Positions 1-7,130 of a stretch of DNA of 13,967 nt are shown piece after piece. The notes under the pieces were generated by a model, which was not told where the DNA came from, made no database searches, and saw only the letters and a program-made list of their open reading frames with translations. Positions within the stretch are counted from its first letter, which is position 1; every line of letters starts with the position of its first letter. The translations under genes and the position numbers were made by a program. This stretch comes from Spirochaetia bacterium (lineage in GTDB: Bacteria > Spirochaetota > Spirochaetia > Treponematales > Treponemataceae): contig CAAGIR010000175.1 in the NCBI GenBank assembly GCA_900769975.1, positions 1 to 13,967 of the forward strand. The letters are read 5' to 3'.

Positions 1-25
1 ATTTGGAATTCTGATATAAGTATTC

Positions 26-85
26 ATAGGGATTCTGCCTGTTTAGTTTTATAGAAAAATCAATTATACAGGCTTTTATCCCTAT
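26..85 (+). terminator. Interrupted hairpin, possible terminator
   Basis: An 8-bp outer stem (ATAGGGAT 26-33 with ATCCCTAT 78-85) encloses a 6-bp inner stem (GCCTGT 37-42 with ACAGGC 68-73). The inner loop is AT-rich and a short T-rich stretch follows. The structure could terminate a plus-strand gene ending at about 54, or be part of another intergenic repeat. The T tract is weak, so the terminator call is tentative. Confidence 0.3.
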
Positions 86-92
86 TTTATTC

Positions 93-125
93 AATCACAC
101 AAAAAAAATGATTGAGCCACTATTA
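93..125 (+). repeat. 33-bp sequence shared with right end, copy 1
   Basis: This stretch matches the reverse complement of 13848-13880 at 27 of 33 positions without gaps. The most conserved parts are AATCACACAAAA and ATTGAGCCA. The first part of this copy also forms a small hairpin (TCAATCA 91-97 with TGATTGA 109-115). It may be a dispersed intergenic repeat or a shared upstream regulatory element. Confidence 0.35.
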
Positions 126-138
126 ACATAGTTATAAT
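112..138 (+). promoter_or_regulatory. Promoter-like -35/-10 pair
   Basis: A perfect TATAAT lies at 133-138 and TTGAGC at 112-117. The spacer is 15 bases, short of the usual 16-18. If used, transcription would start near 145 and run through the foldback element into the hairpin array before asnS. The spacing makes this a weak call. Confidence 0.25.
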
Positions 139-194
139 GAAAATTATTTTATTGTAATTATTATTGACTGTCAATCGATTGGATTGTTGGGGTC

Positions 195-409
195 AGGGCA
201 AACGCATTATAAAAAATATTTTCATAAAAGTTGGCGCGAGGGAGTGAGACACATGGCAAAAAGACTTTTTTTGGGGCTGCCGCGAGAGCGGCATTATAAT
301 AGTTTCTATACCCCAAAAAACGTCTAGCGCATTATTGCGCGTTTTTGACCTGTGAATCACGACCGGGAGCCAGATATTACAACTAATCATTTTATAATGC
401 GTTTGCCCT
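195..409. repeat. Foldback MITE-like element with 20-bp terminal inverted repeats
   Basis: The ends are a perfect inverted repeat: AGGGCAAACGCATTATAAAA at 195-214 and its exact reverse complement at 390-409. The arms stay largely complementary inwards. About 241-260 pairs imperfectly with 341-360. AGAC plus a T run plus GGGG (262-276) pairs with 311-325 at 14 of 15 positions. A TGCCGC-GAGA-GCGGCA hairpin (278-293) lies inside, and the right arm carries an extra GCGC-ATTATT-GCGC hairpin (327-340). No transposase fits in 215 bp and the open frame across it has no protein character. The size, perfect ends and near-palindromic interior suit a non-autonomous miniature element. No clear target-site duplication was found. 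A structured RNA is the alternative. Confidence 0.55.
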
Positions 410-482
410 ACCATTTAGTTTTCCATTTCTTGCTACTTCTAAAAAAAAATGATAGACTAGGAGACACGTGTTTATTGGAGTG

Positions 483-521
483 TAAGAAAAAAAACGCTGA
501 GATTGCGCGGCTTTTTTCTTA
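483..521. terminator. A/T-arm hairpin, possibly bidirectional terminator
   Basis: TAAGAAAAAA (483-492) pairs with TTTTTTCTTA (512-521). Inside, CGC (495-497) pairs with GCG (505-507). The A-tract/T-tract arms resemble a bidirectional intrinsic terminator, but the GC core is only 3 bp, so efficiency would be doubtful. It opens the hairpin array that leads to asnS. Confidence 0.35.
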
Positions 522-620
522 TTGAGGGGGTAGTACAACCCCTCAAAACGGCGAAGTCAAGGCTTTAAGCGTTAGCGTGCCTTGACTCGACGTATTAAAG
601 TTTGCGTTGCAAACTTATTA
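522..620. repeat. 99-bp three-hairpin unit, copy 1
   Basis: The unit has three consecutive hairpins: TTGAGGGG/CCCCTCAA (522-529 with 539-546), GTCAAGGC/GCCTTGAC (556-563 with 579-586) and AAGTTTGC/GCAAACTT (598-605 with 609-616). The middle hairpin, including its 15-nt loop, is identical in copy 2 exactly 99 bases downstream. The first stem differs from copy 2 by a paired G-to-C and C-to-G swap that keeps the pairing. It is non-coding and could be a REP-like dispersed repeat or part of a structured leader. Confidence 0.7.
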
Positions 621-728
621 TTCAGGGGTTAATACAACCCCTGAAAACGAGCGAGTCAAGGCTTTAAGCGTTAGCGTGCCTTGACCGGTCGTATTAAACT
701 GCTGTTCCTCATTTCATTACGGAACAGC
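621..728. repeat. 99-bp three-hairpin unit, copy 2
   Basis: This is the second copy of the unit. The first hairpin is a perfect 10-bp stem (TTCAGGGGTT 621-630 with AACCCCTGAA 636-645). The second is identical to copy 1 (655-685). The third occupies the same place but has an unrelated stem (GCTGTTCC 701-708 with GGAACAGC 721-728). Between the second and third hairpins both copies read CGTATTAAA. The position and structure of the third hairpin are thus kept while its sequence is not. Confidence 0.65.
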
Positions 729-730
729 GT

Positions 731-775
731 AAAAAAGTCAGTCGATTGTTGAAACAATCTTCCTGACTTTTTTTT
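731..775. terminator. Terminator-like hairpin abutting the asnS ribosome-binding site
   Basis: AAAAAAGTCAG (731-741) pairs with CTGACTTTTTT (763-773). An inner GATTGT/ACAATC stem (744-749 with 754-759) closes a TGAA loop. The T tract runs to 775 and the GGAGA Shine-Dalgarno of asnS starts at 776. The structure fits an intrinsic terminator, bidirectional in appearance. It sits in the asnS leader, so it could end upstream transcription or attenuate asnS. No T-box consensus or peptide-coding leader was seen. Confidence 0.45.
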
Positions 776-784
776 GGAGAAATT

Positions 785-2245
785 ATGGTTCCAGTTTTGA
801 TTAAAGATTTACTTTCTATAAAACCAGAAGGTCAGTTGGTAAAAGTATGTGGTTGGGTTCGTACTGTCCGTGATTCTAAAGGACTAGTCTTTATTCAGGT
901 AAATGACGGCAGTTGTTTTGCAAATATTCAATTAACTTTTGATAGAAATTCTCCTTCAAATAATGCAGATATCAATAATATAGAAGAAAACTTAAAAAAA
1001 CTTAATACAGGCGCTTCAGTTCGTGCAACAGGTCTTTTGATTGAAAGTCCTGCAAGCGGACAGGCTGTGGAAGTCACTCTTGAATCTCTAGAATGTCTTG
1101 GTGTTTGTAATCCAGATGAATATCCTTTGCAGAAAAATAAAATGTCAATGGAATATCTTCGCGAAAATGCACATCTGCGTGCGAGAACAAATACTTTTGG
1201 AGCAGTTTATCGCGTGCGAAATCAAATGGCATTTGCCGTTCATTCATTTTTCCAGGAAAGAGGATTCCAATATATTAATGCTCCTGAGATTACTTGTTCA
1301 GATTGTGAAGGTGCAGGCGAAATGTTCCAGGTCACAACTTTGAGCATGGAAAAAATTGCAGAAATGGGTGTGAAAGCCGGTATCGGTGGAATGAAAATTG
1401 AAGATGCTCATAAAATTGTTGATTATTCAAAAGATTTCTTTGGTAAAAAAGCAAGTCTTACAGTTTCAGGTCAGCTTGAAGCAGAAACTTTGGCAACCGC
1501 TTTGAGCCGTGTTTATACTTTTGGACCTACTTTCCGTGCAGAAAATTCAAATACTCCTCGTCATCTAGCTGAATTTTGGATGATAGAACCTGAAATGGCT
1601 TTTTATGATCTTGATGACGATATGGATATTCAAGAAGATTTTGTTAAATATCTTTTGAATTGGGCTTTGACTAAATGTCGTTCTGATTTGGAATTTTTTG
1701 ACAAGAGAATTCAGCCAGGTTTGATTGAAAATCTAACAAAAGTTGCAAATGCAAAGTTTGTACGCATTTCCTATACTGATGCAATCGCAAAACTTGAAGA
1801 AGCTTCTGCAAACGGTGCAAAATTTGAGTTTAAACCATACTGGGGCTGTGATATTGCTACTGAACATGAACGTTATCTGACTGAAAAGATTTTTGGTTGT
1901 CCTGTTATGGTTTACAACTATCCTAAAGAAATAAAATCTTTCTATATGAAACAGAATGATGACGGCAAGACTGTAAAAGCGGTTGATGTTCTTGTGCCTG
2001 GAATTGGTGAGCTTATTGGCGGTTCTGAACGTGAAGAGAACTATGACAAATTATTGGCGGCTTGTAAGGAACGTAATATGGATATGTCTAACTATCAGTG
2101 GTATCTGGATTTGCGTCGTTTTGGTACTGTTCCTCATTCTGGTTTTGGTCTCGGTTTTGAACGTTTGATTCGCTACGTTACTGGTATGGAAAACATTCGT
2201 GATGTAATTCCTTATCCACGTGCTCCAAAACTGGCAGATTTTTAA
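785..2245 (+). CDS. asnS: Asparaginyl-tRNA synthetase
   Basis: This enzyme charges tRNA-Asn with asparagine in the cytoplasm, using ATP. At 486 aa it is slightly longer than the roughly 466 aa usual for bacterial AsnRS. The N-terminal OB-fold anticodon-binding domain covers about residues 15-110 (VCGWVRTVRDS near 21-31). The class II core follows: motif 1 around 150-170 (FFQERGF..INAPEIT), motif 2 at 249-270 (TFRAENSNTPRHLAEFWMIE) and motif 3 at 453-463 (GFGLGFERLIR), then the IRDVIPYPR signature near 471-479. The HLAEFWM stretch and the ending PKLADF favour AsnRS over AspRS. The start at 785 follows GGAGA at 776-780. Only 12 bases separate its stop from the next gene, so they are probably co-transcribed. 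The leader is the hairpin array at 483-775. Confidence 0.97.
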   Translation: MVPVLIKDLLSIKPEGQLVKVCGWVRTVRDSKGLVFIQVNDGSCFANIQLTFDRNSPSNNADINNIEENLKKLNTGASVRATGLLIESPASGQAVEVTLESLECLGVCNPDEYPLQKNKMSMEYLRENAHLRARTNTFGAVYRVRNQMAFAVHSFFQERGFQYINAPEITCSDCEGAGEMFQVTTLSMEKIAEMGVKAGIGGMKIEDAHKIVDYSKDFFGKKASLTVSGQLEAETLATALSRVYTFGPTFRAENSNTPRHLAEFWMIEPEMAFYDLDDDMDIQEDFVKYLLNWALTKCRSDLEFFDKRIQPGLIENLTKVANAKFVRISYTDAIAKLEEASANGAKFEFKPYWGCDIATEHERYLTEKIFGCPVMVYNYPKEIKSFYMKQNDDGKTVKAVDVLVPGIGELIGGSEREENYDKLLAACKERNMDMSNYQWYLDLRRFGTVPHSGFGLGFERLIRYVTGMENIRDVIPYPRAPKLADF

Positions 2246-2257
2246 TTTCAGGTATTT

Positions 2258-3520
2258 ATGGCGGAAGAAGACAAAGTTTGTGATAATTTTTTTAAAAATA
2301 TTTTCAGAAAGTTTTCTCAGTTTTGTTTTCTTTCTGTCAAGAATGCTAATGAAAACCTTATTTGGGAAAGTGCGGCTGCCTGTGCATTTGGGTTTATTTT
2401 TTCGTTTATCCCTGTCGTTCTGATTATTTTTACCATTCTTGTTACTATCCTTAAGCTTTCTCCTGATATTTTAATTTACGTTATTGATTTTGTTTCGCAG
2501 TTCAAAAAAATTTATGATTTTACGCCACTTATAAATGCTTTGTCTAAAATGAAATCTGTTTCTTTTATCGAAATTTTTCTTGCTGTCTGGGTTATCTGGA
2601 TGGCAAGGAAACTTTTTTATTCTATTGTAAGGGGTATTAATACTATTTTTCGTTCTGTTTCTAAGCGTATGTCGATTATGAATCAGATTTTTTCTTTTAT
2701 TTCTGAATTTGTTCTTGTGCTTACGTTTATTATTGTTGTTCTGTTTTCTTTTTTGTTCAACAAACTCAATCAAATTCAATTTTTTAAAGTTATTTCTTCT
2801 GCTTTTCCAAGGTTTTTCAGTTCTGGTTCTAATAAACTCATCATTTTCTTGCCTTACTTTCTGTTTTTTCTTTTTGGGGTGTATTGTTTTCAATTTCTTT
2901 CTGGAATCAAGCCCGGATGGCGTATAAGTATTTTTTATTCTGCTGTTTCTTCCGGGGCGATGTTTCTCTTTTCTTTTTTCATAAATAAATTCATGCACTT
3001 TACAAATTATAACATTGTGTATGGAACTATTAGTACTCTTATTATCTTTTTGTTTAAGGTGTACATTTTTTTCTGTATTTTTCTGTTTTGTGCGCAAATG
3101 CTTTATGTAAGCAAATATTTTGAAAAACTGATTGTTTGTGAACTGTATGCATCGCAGGGTAATAAAAAAAATCAGATAAACTCTTTGATTTATTCGAAAT
3201 TCTTTAATAATCCTTTTTTTATTCAGGAATTTAATACGAAAGCTTTTATGAATAATGAAAAAGTTTATGATGTGAATGATGCGGCTGATTATATTTATTA
3301 TGTTAAAAGTGGCGTTGTTTTGGATATAAAGGATAATGTTGCCGTTACTTATAGGAAAGGTGATTTTTTTGGGGAAAATTGTGTTATTCTAAATGAAAAT
3401 AGAAAATCTTCTGCAGTTTCTCATGGTGAATGTGAAATTTCGTATATTCCCAAAGATGTTTTTTTTCAGATTTTAAAAGAATATCCTAAACTTGGGCAAA
3501 TTGCCCTTTCCAAATTATGA
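2258..3520 (+). CDS. YihY/BrkB-family membrane protein with C-terminal cNMP-binding-like domain
   Basis: This is a predicted inner-membrane protein of 420 aa. About six hydrophobic segments are visible, near residues 43-65, 102-123, 150-168, 193-214, 223-243 and 258-284. The last begins YNIVYGTISTLIIFLFKVY, which resembles the conserved YNxxYGxxxxxIxLLxWxY stretch of YihY/BrkB proteins. That family's function is unsettled, and an old RNase BN assignment was withdrawn. Residues about 335-415 look like a Crp-type cyclic-nucleotide-binding fold: DYIYYVKSGVV, then GDFFGE (368-373) and a C-terminal helix. The phosphate-binding stretch reads FGENCVILNENRKSSAV, and its Arg does not line up cleanly with the canonical R-x-A. 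Ligand binding is therefore uncertain. The start at 2258 is 12 bases after asnS with a weak AGG. The stop overlaps the next start (ATGA, 3517-3520), suggesting translational coupling. Confidence 0.8.
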   Translation: MAEEDKVCDNFFKNIFRKFSQFCFLSVKNANENLIWESAAACAFGFIFSFIPVVLIIFTILVTILKLSPDILIYVIDFVSQFKKIYDFTPLINALSKMKSVSFIEIFLAVWVIWMARKLFYSIVRGINTIFRSVSKRMSIMNQIFSFISEFVLVLTFIIVVLFSFLFNKLNQIQFFKVISSAFPRFFSSGSNKLIIFLPYFLFFLFGVYCFQFLSGIKPGWRISIFYSAVSSGAMFLFSFFINKFMHFTNYNIVYGTISTLIIFLFKVYIFFCIFLFCAQMLYVSKYFEKLIVCELYASQGNKKNQINSLIYSKFFNNPFFIQEFNTKAFMNNEKVYDVNDAADYIYYVKSGVVLDIKDNVAVTYRKGDFFGENCVILNENRKSSAVSHGECEISYIPKDVFFQILKEYPKLGQIALSKL

Positions 3521-5196
3521 AAAATAAAATTATTTTTACTACTTTGTTAATTGAAAAATCTCCTCAGGCAATTCCTCTTGGTGCGGCGTGTGTTGCATCT
3601 GCTGTTAAAAATCATAAATTAACTTCGCAGTTGTGTGATGTTGAACTTTTGCCTTTTAATCTGGAAGATTTTGATGATGATTTTTTTTGCGGTGTTTTAA
3701 AAGATTCATTAGATTCAAAAAAAGATGGTTTTTTTTGTGAAAATGACGAAAAATGTGAATATGTTGCAAATTTTATAGCGGCGGAAATCCTTAAAAAAAA
3801 GCCTGTTATGACTGGTTTTTCTGTTTTTGTCTGGAACAGTAAAATTTTGCAGCGTGTTTCTGAAATCTTACGGAAAAACAAGGTTTTTACTTTTGCTGGC
3901 GGTCCTGAAATTACAGCTCATCCTGCAAGTTTTTCTGCTTTTGATAGAACTGTTTGTGGAGAAGGGGAAAGTAAAGTTCCTTTGCTTATTTATGATTTTT
4001 TGACTGGTAATCTGACTGATGAAAAGCCTGAAAATCAAAATAGTGCACTTTCAAATGATAGCGTTTTTCTGAAATCTCCGTATCTGGATGGTACGCTGGA
4101 TCCATGTATTTATGAGGGCGCATTGTGGGAACTGGCAAGAGGATGTCCTTTTAAATGTGCGTATTGTTATGAATCAAAAGGTGAAAAAACAGTCCGCGCT
4201 TTTCCTGATGAACGCATTCAAAAAGAACTGGAACTGTTTGCAGAAAAGAAAATTCCACAGGTTTTTGTGCTTGATCCAACATATAATGCAAATAAACAGC
4301 GTGCAATTTCTTTATTAAAAATGATAAAGCAGAAAACGCCCGACACTTTTTATTATTTTGAAGCACGTGCAGAATTTATAGACAGAGAACTGGCAAATGA
4401 GTTTGCTTCTATAAAATGTGCCTTGCAGATTGGGTTGCAGACTGCCGATGAAAATGTTTCAAAACTTGTAAATCGTCCTTTTAATCTGAAAACTTTTACA
4501 AAAAAAATCGGAATTTTGAATGATGCCGGCGTGATTTTCGGGCTTGATGTAATTTACGGGCTTCCAGGGGATTCTTTTTCTGGATTTAAAAATACTGTTA
4601 ATTATGCAATTTCGCTTTATCCCAATAATCTGGAAATTTTCTGTCTTTCTGTACTGCCTGGTACGTCCTTATTTGATGATGCAGAAACGCTTCATATTAA
4701 TTTTGAGCCGTTTCCTCCATACCATGTGTTAAATACTGATAAGTTTTCAAAGGAAGATTTACAGAAAGCAAGTCAGATTGCTTTTGCTTGTAATCTGTTT
4801 TATAATGAAGGGCGTGCAGTTCCATGGTTTAACATTATTTGTCATGCTTTAAAAATTAAGCCTGTTATTTTTTTTGAAAAATTTTACAATTTTTTGTGTT
4901 TTACGGGAAAAGTAAATGAATTAAAATGTAAAAAGCATTATAATCATAAGGAATTGGAACAATTACAACAACTTTTTGTTAAAGAACTGTTTTGTGAAAG
5001 AAAAATATCACGACTTTTACCTGTTGCTCAAGATTTAATTTCATTACATGGGGCAATTTCTCGTAAAACTGATAAAAATCTGTCTGAAACTGTAGAACTT
5101 CATTATCCTGTAGAATATTTAGATTCTCAGAATGCTTTTGATTTAGAGTTCTTTATAAAAAATGTAAGGCAAAAACCTTCAAGGTTTAAAACATAA
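3517..5196 (+). CDS. B12-binding-domain-type radical SAM protein
   Basis: This is a radical SAM enzyme of 559 aa and unknown reaction. The cluster-binding motif is C210-x3-C214-x2-C217 in RGCPFKCAYC. The core continues with LDPTYN (252-257), an IGLQT strand (305-309) and DVIYGLPGDS (344-353), all typical of the fold. Residues 1 to about 160 look like the cobalamin-binding-type Rossmann domain that often precedes such cores: IPLGAACVASAV near 19-30, FAGGPEIT at 126-133 and CGEGE at 147-151. The DxHxxG histidine motif of base-off cobalamin binding is not visible. The C-terminal 150 residues resemble the DUF4080 tail of this family, a tentative recognition. It is coupled to the YihY-type gene through a 4-bp overlap, so the two may act in one envelope-related process, but the substrate cannot be inferred. 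Confidence 0.82.
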   Translation: MKNKIIFTTLLIEKSPQAIPLGAACVASAVKNHKLTSQLCDVELLPFNLEDFDDDFFCGVLKDSLDSKKDGFFCENDEKCEYVANFIAAEILKKKPVMTGFSVFVWNSKILQRVSEILRKNKVFTFAGGPEITAHPASFSAFDRTVCGEGESKVPLLIYDFLTGNLTDEKPENQNSALSNDSVFLKSPYLDGTLDPCIYEGALWELARGCPFKCAYCYESKGEKTVRAFPDERIQKELELFAEKKIPQVFVLDPTYNANKQRAISLLKMIKQKTPDTFYYFEARAEFIDRELANEFASIKCALQIGLQTADENVSKLVNRPFNLKTFTKKIGILNDAGVIFGLDVIYGLPGDSFSGFKNTVNYAISLYPNNLEIFCLSVLPGTSLFDDAETLHINFEPFPPYHVLNTDKFSKEDLQKASQIAFACNLFYNEGRAVPWFNIICHALKIKPVIFFEKFYNFLCFTGKVNELKCKKHYNHKELEQLQQLFVKELFCERKISRLLPVAQDLISLHGAISRKTDKNLSETVELHYPVEYLDSQNAFDLEFFIKNVRQKPSRFKT

Positions 5197-5263
5197 TAAA
5201 CATAATAAAAGTAATAAACGTATAAACTTAATTAAATGGTACGATTTACAAGGGAGGCACCAA

Positions 5264-7063
5264 ATGGACGGTAAAATTTCAGCAAGAAAGGATGTTCCTC
5301 AGGAATATAAATGGAACCTTTCTTCAATTTTTAAATCAGATAAAGAATGGGAAGAAGCATTAAAGCAAATCCCTGCATATACAGAAAAAGTTCTCCAATA
5401 TAAAGGTAGGCTTTCACAGTCAAGCGAAACTTTTTTGAATGCACTTAAAACTTTGGAAGAAGAACTTTTGCTTTTGGAAAATGTTTATCATTATGCCGCA
5501 TTACAGCATGATGCAGATCAAGATGATACCAAGGCCGCAGATAAATATGGCAGAGCAATGATGGCATACACGACCGCAAGTGCAGAATTCAGTTTTATAG
5601 AACCAGAAATTCAATCAATTGACGAATCATCTCTTTTAAAATGGATAGAAAAAGCTGAATTTGCACCGTACAAAGTTTACATCAAAAAACTGTTACATTT
5701 TAAAAAATACATTTTAAGCGAAAAAGAAGAAAGACTTTTGTCTTTACAGGCAGAAACTGCACAGACAGCCGACACAACGTTTAATTTTCTTACAAATGTT
5801 GATATGAACAAGACTTTTGGAACTGTTATGGTTGACGGCAAGGAACAACAGCTTACAGAAACTACGTGGTCTGTTCTTATGCATTCACAAGACAGAAAAG
5901 TCCGCGAAGAAGCATACAAAAAATTCTATGGAAAATATGAAGAACATCAGTCAACAATTGCTGCACTTTATGCTGGCAGTGTTAATCAGGATGTTTTTAT
6001 GATGAGAGCACGGGGGTATGATTCTTGCCTTCAGTGTGCTTTGTACGGAAACAAAGTTCCTCTGTCAGTATATACAAATCTGATTGAATGTATACACAAA
6101 AATCTTCCTGCATTGCACGATTATTATGCTTTGCGAAAAAAAGTATTAAAAGTTGATGAACTTCGTCATTATGATGTTTATGTTCCGCTTGTAAAATCAA
6201 TAGAAACAAAAACAACATATGAACAGTCCGTTGAAATCTGCAGGAAAGCACTTGCTCCGCTGGGACAGGAATATACCGACCGTCTTTGTGATGGCCTTTT
6301 AAATGGCTGGGTTGACCGTTACGAAAATACAGGAAAAAGAAGCGGTGCTTACAGTTCAGGCTGCTATACAGGAAATCCTTTTATCCTTTTAAATTATAAT
6401 GATTCAAATATTCGTGATGTTTTTACAATGGCACATGAAGGCGGACACAGCATGCACAGCTGGTATTCAGTTCATAACAACCCGTTTATGAGCTATGAAT
6501 ACACTATTTTTGAAGCCGAAGTTGCATCTACTTTCAATGAAGAACTTGTTTTTGATTATCTTCTGGAAAATGCTCAGTCAGATGATATGAAAAAATACCT
6601 TCTTGCAATGCGTGCTGATGACATTTTGGCAACACTTTACCGTCAGACTATGTTTGCAGAATTTGAATTAAAGACTCATGAATTTGTAGAAAACGGCACT
6701 CCTCTTACAGCAGAATTATTACGTAAAACATATCGTGAACTTTTGGAATTGTACTTTGGGCCAGAAATGGTTTTTGAAGAAAATTCTGATATGGAAGGCT
6801 TGCGAATTCCTCATTTTTACAGTGCTTTTTATGTTTATAAATATGCGACTGGTATTTCGGCAGCACTGGCACTTGCAAAGCGAGTAAAAAATGGTGGTGA
6901 AAAAGAACGCAATGATTATTTTGAATTTTTAAAAAGTGGAGGTTCTCGTTATCCTATTGAAAGTCTTCGTGTTGCAGGCGTGGATATGGAAAGTGTTGAA
7001 CCTGTACAGGCTGCGTGTGATACGTTTAAAGAAATTGTGGATAAATTGAAGAACCTTCTGTAA
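5264..7063 (+). CDS. pepF: Oligoendopeptidase F (M3B zinc metallopeptidase)
   Basis: This is a cytoplasmic zinc endopeptidase that degrades oligopeptides, probably for amino-acid salvage. The length of 599 aa is normal for PepF. The N-terminal helical lobe begins with the typical VPQEYKWNLSSIF (11-23). The zinc site is H391-E392-x-x-H395 in MAHEGGHSMHSW. The third ligand is one of the glutamates in FEAEVAST (E417 or E419). The substrate-binding RIPHFYSAFYVYKYATG region lies at 514-530, and the C terminus has SRYPIESLRVAGVDM as in the family. A strong GGGAGG at 5252-5257 fixes the start. The 67-base gap from the radical SAM gene holds an AT-rich near-tandem ACATAATAA repeat (5191-5210) and no clear terminator. 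Co-transcription with the upstream genes is possible but not shown. Confidence 0.96.
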   Translation: MDGKISARKDVPQEYKWNLSSIFKSDKEWEEALKQIPAYTEKVLQYKGRLSQSSETFLNALKTLEEELLLLENVYHYAALQHDADQDDTKAADKYGRAMMAYTTASAEFSFIEPEIQSIDESSLLKWIEKAEFAPYKVYIKKLLHFKKYILSEKEERLLSLQAETAQTADTTFNFLTNVDMNKTFGTVMVDGKEQQLTETTWSVLMHSQDRKVREEAYKKFYGKYEEHQSTIAALYAGSVNQDVFMMRARGYDSCLQCALYGNKVPLSVYTNLIECIHKNLPALHDYYALRKKVLKVDELRHYDVYVPLVKSIETKTTYEQSVEICRKALAPLGQEYTDRLCDGLLNGWVDRYENTGKRSGAYSSGCYTGNPFILLNYNDSNIRDVFTMAHEGGHSMHSWYSVHNNPFMSYEYTIFEAEVASTFNEELVFDYLLENAQSDDMKKYLLAMRADDILATLYRQTMFAEFELKTHEFVENGTPLTAELLRKTYRELLELYFGPEMVFEENSDMEGLRIPHFYSAFYVYKYATGISAALALAKRVKNGGEKERNDYFEFLKSGGSRYPIESLRVAGVDMESVEPVQAACDTFKEIVDKLKNLL

Positions 7064-7130
7064 AAAAAATGGAAAAAATTTTTCTAAAGTTTTGAAAGTT
7101 TTGTTCCGATTATAAAAGTAGAGGTTTTAT

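Larger units (their letters stand above)
1..194. other. Left-end non-coding stretch
   Basis: No convincing complete gene is visible here. Plus frame 1 is open from the window edge to a TAG at 52-54 and could be the last 17 codons of a truncated gene. A minus-strand ATG at 27 could equally start a gene that leaves the window. Neither can be decided from so few codons. The stretch holds a long-armed hairpin (26-85), a promoter-like TATAAT (133-138), and short palindromes at 164-174 (TTGACTGTCAA) and 172-181 (CAATCGATTG). Confidence 0.5.

Noticed and set aside
193..414. 73-codon minus-strand frame over the foldback element
   Set aside because: Its boundaries coincide with the terminal inverted repeats, and the translation shows no protein pattern or ribosome site.
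522..728. CRISPR array
   Set aside because: There are only two units, each of several different hairpins, with the spacer-like parts also palindromic. No cas genes are present.
483..784. T-box riboswitch controlling asnS
   Set aside because: The conserved T-box sequence and the Stem I layout are absent. The hairpins are explained by repeats and a terminator-like structure.
2471..3097. 208-codon minus-strand open frame opposite the YihY-type gene
   Set aside because: It mirrors a T-rich membrane-protein gene, giving a Lys/Asn/Arg-rich low-complexity translation with no domain. The plus-strand protein is clearly the real one.
7092..7116. Promoter TTGAAA/TATAAA before the deaminase gene
   Set aside because: The spacer is only 13 bases, too short for a sigma-70-type promoter.
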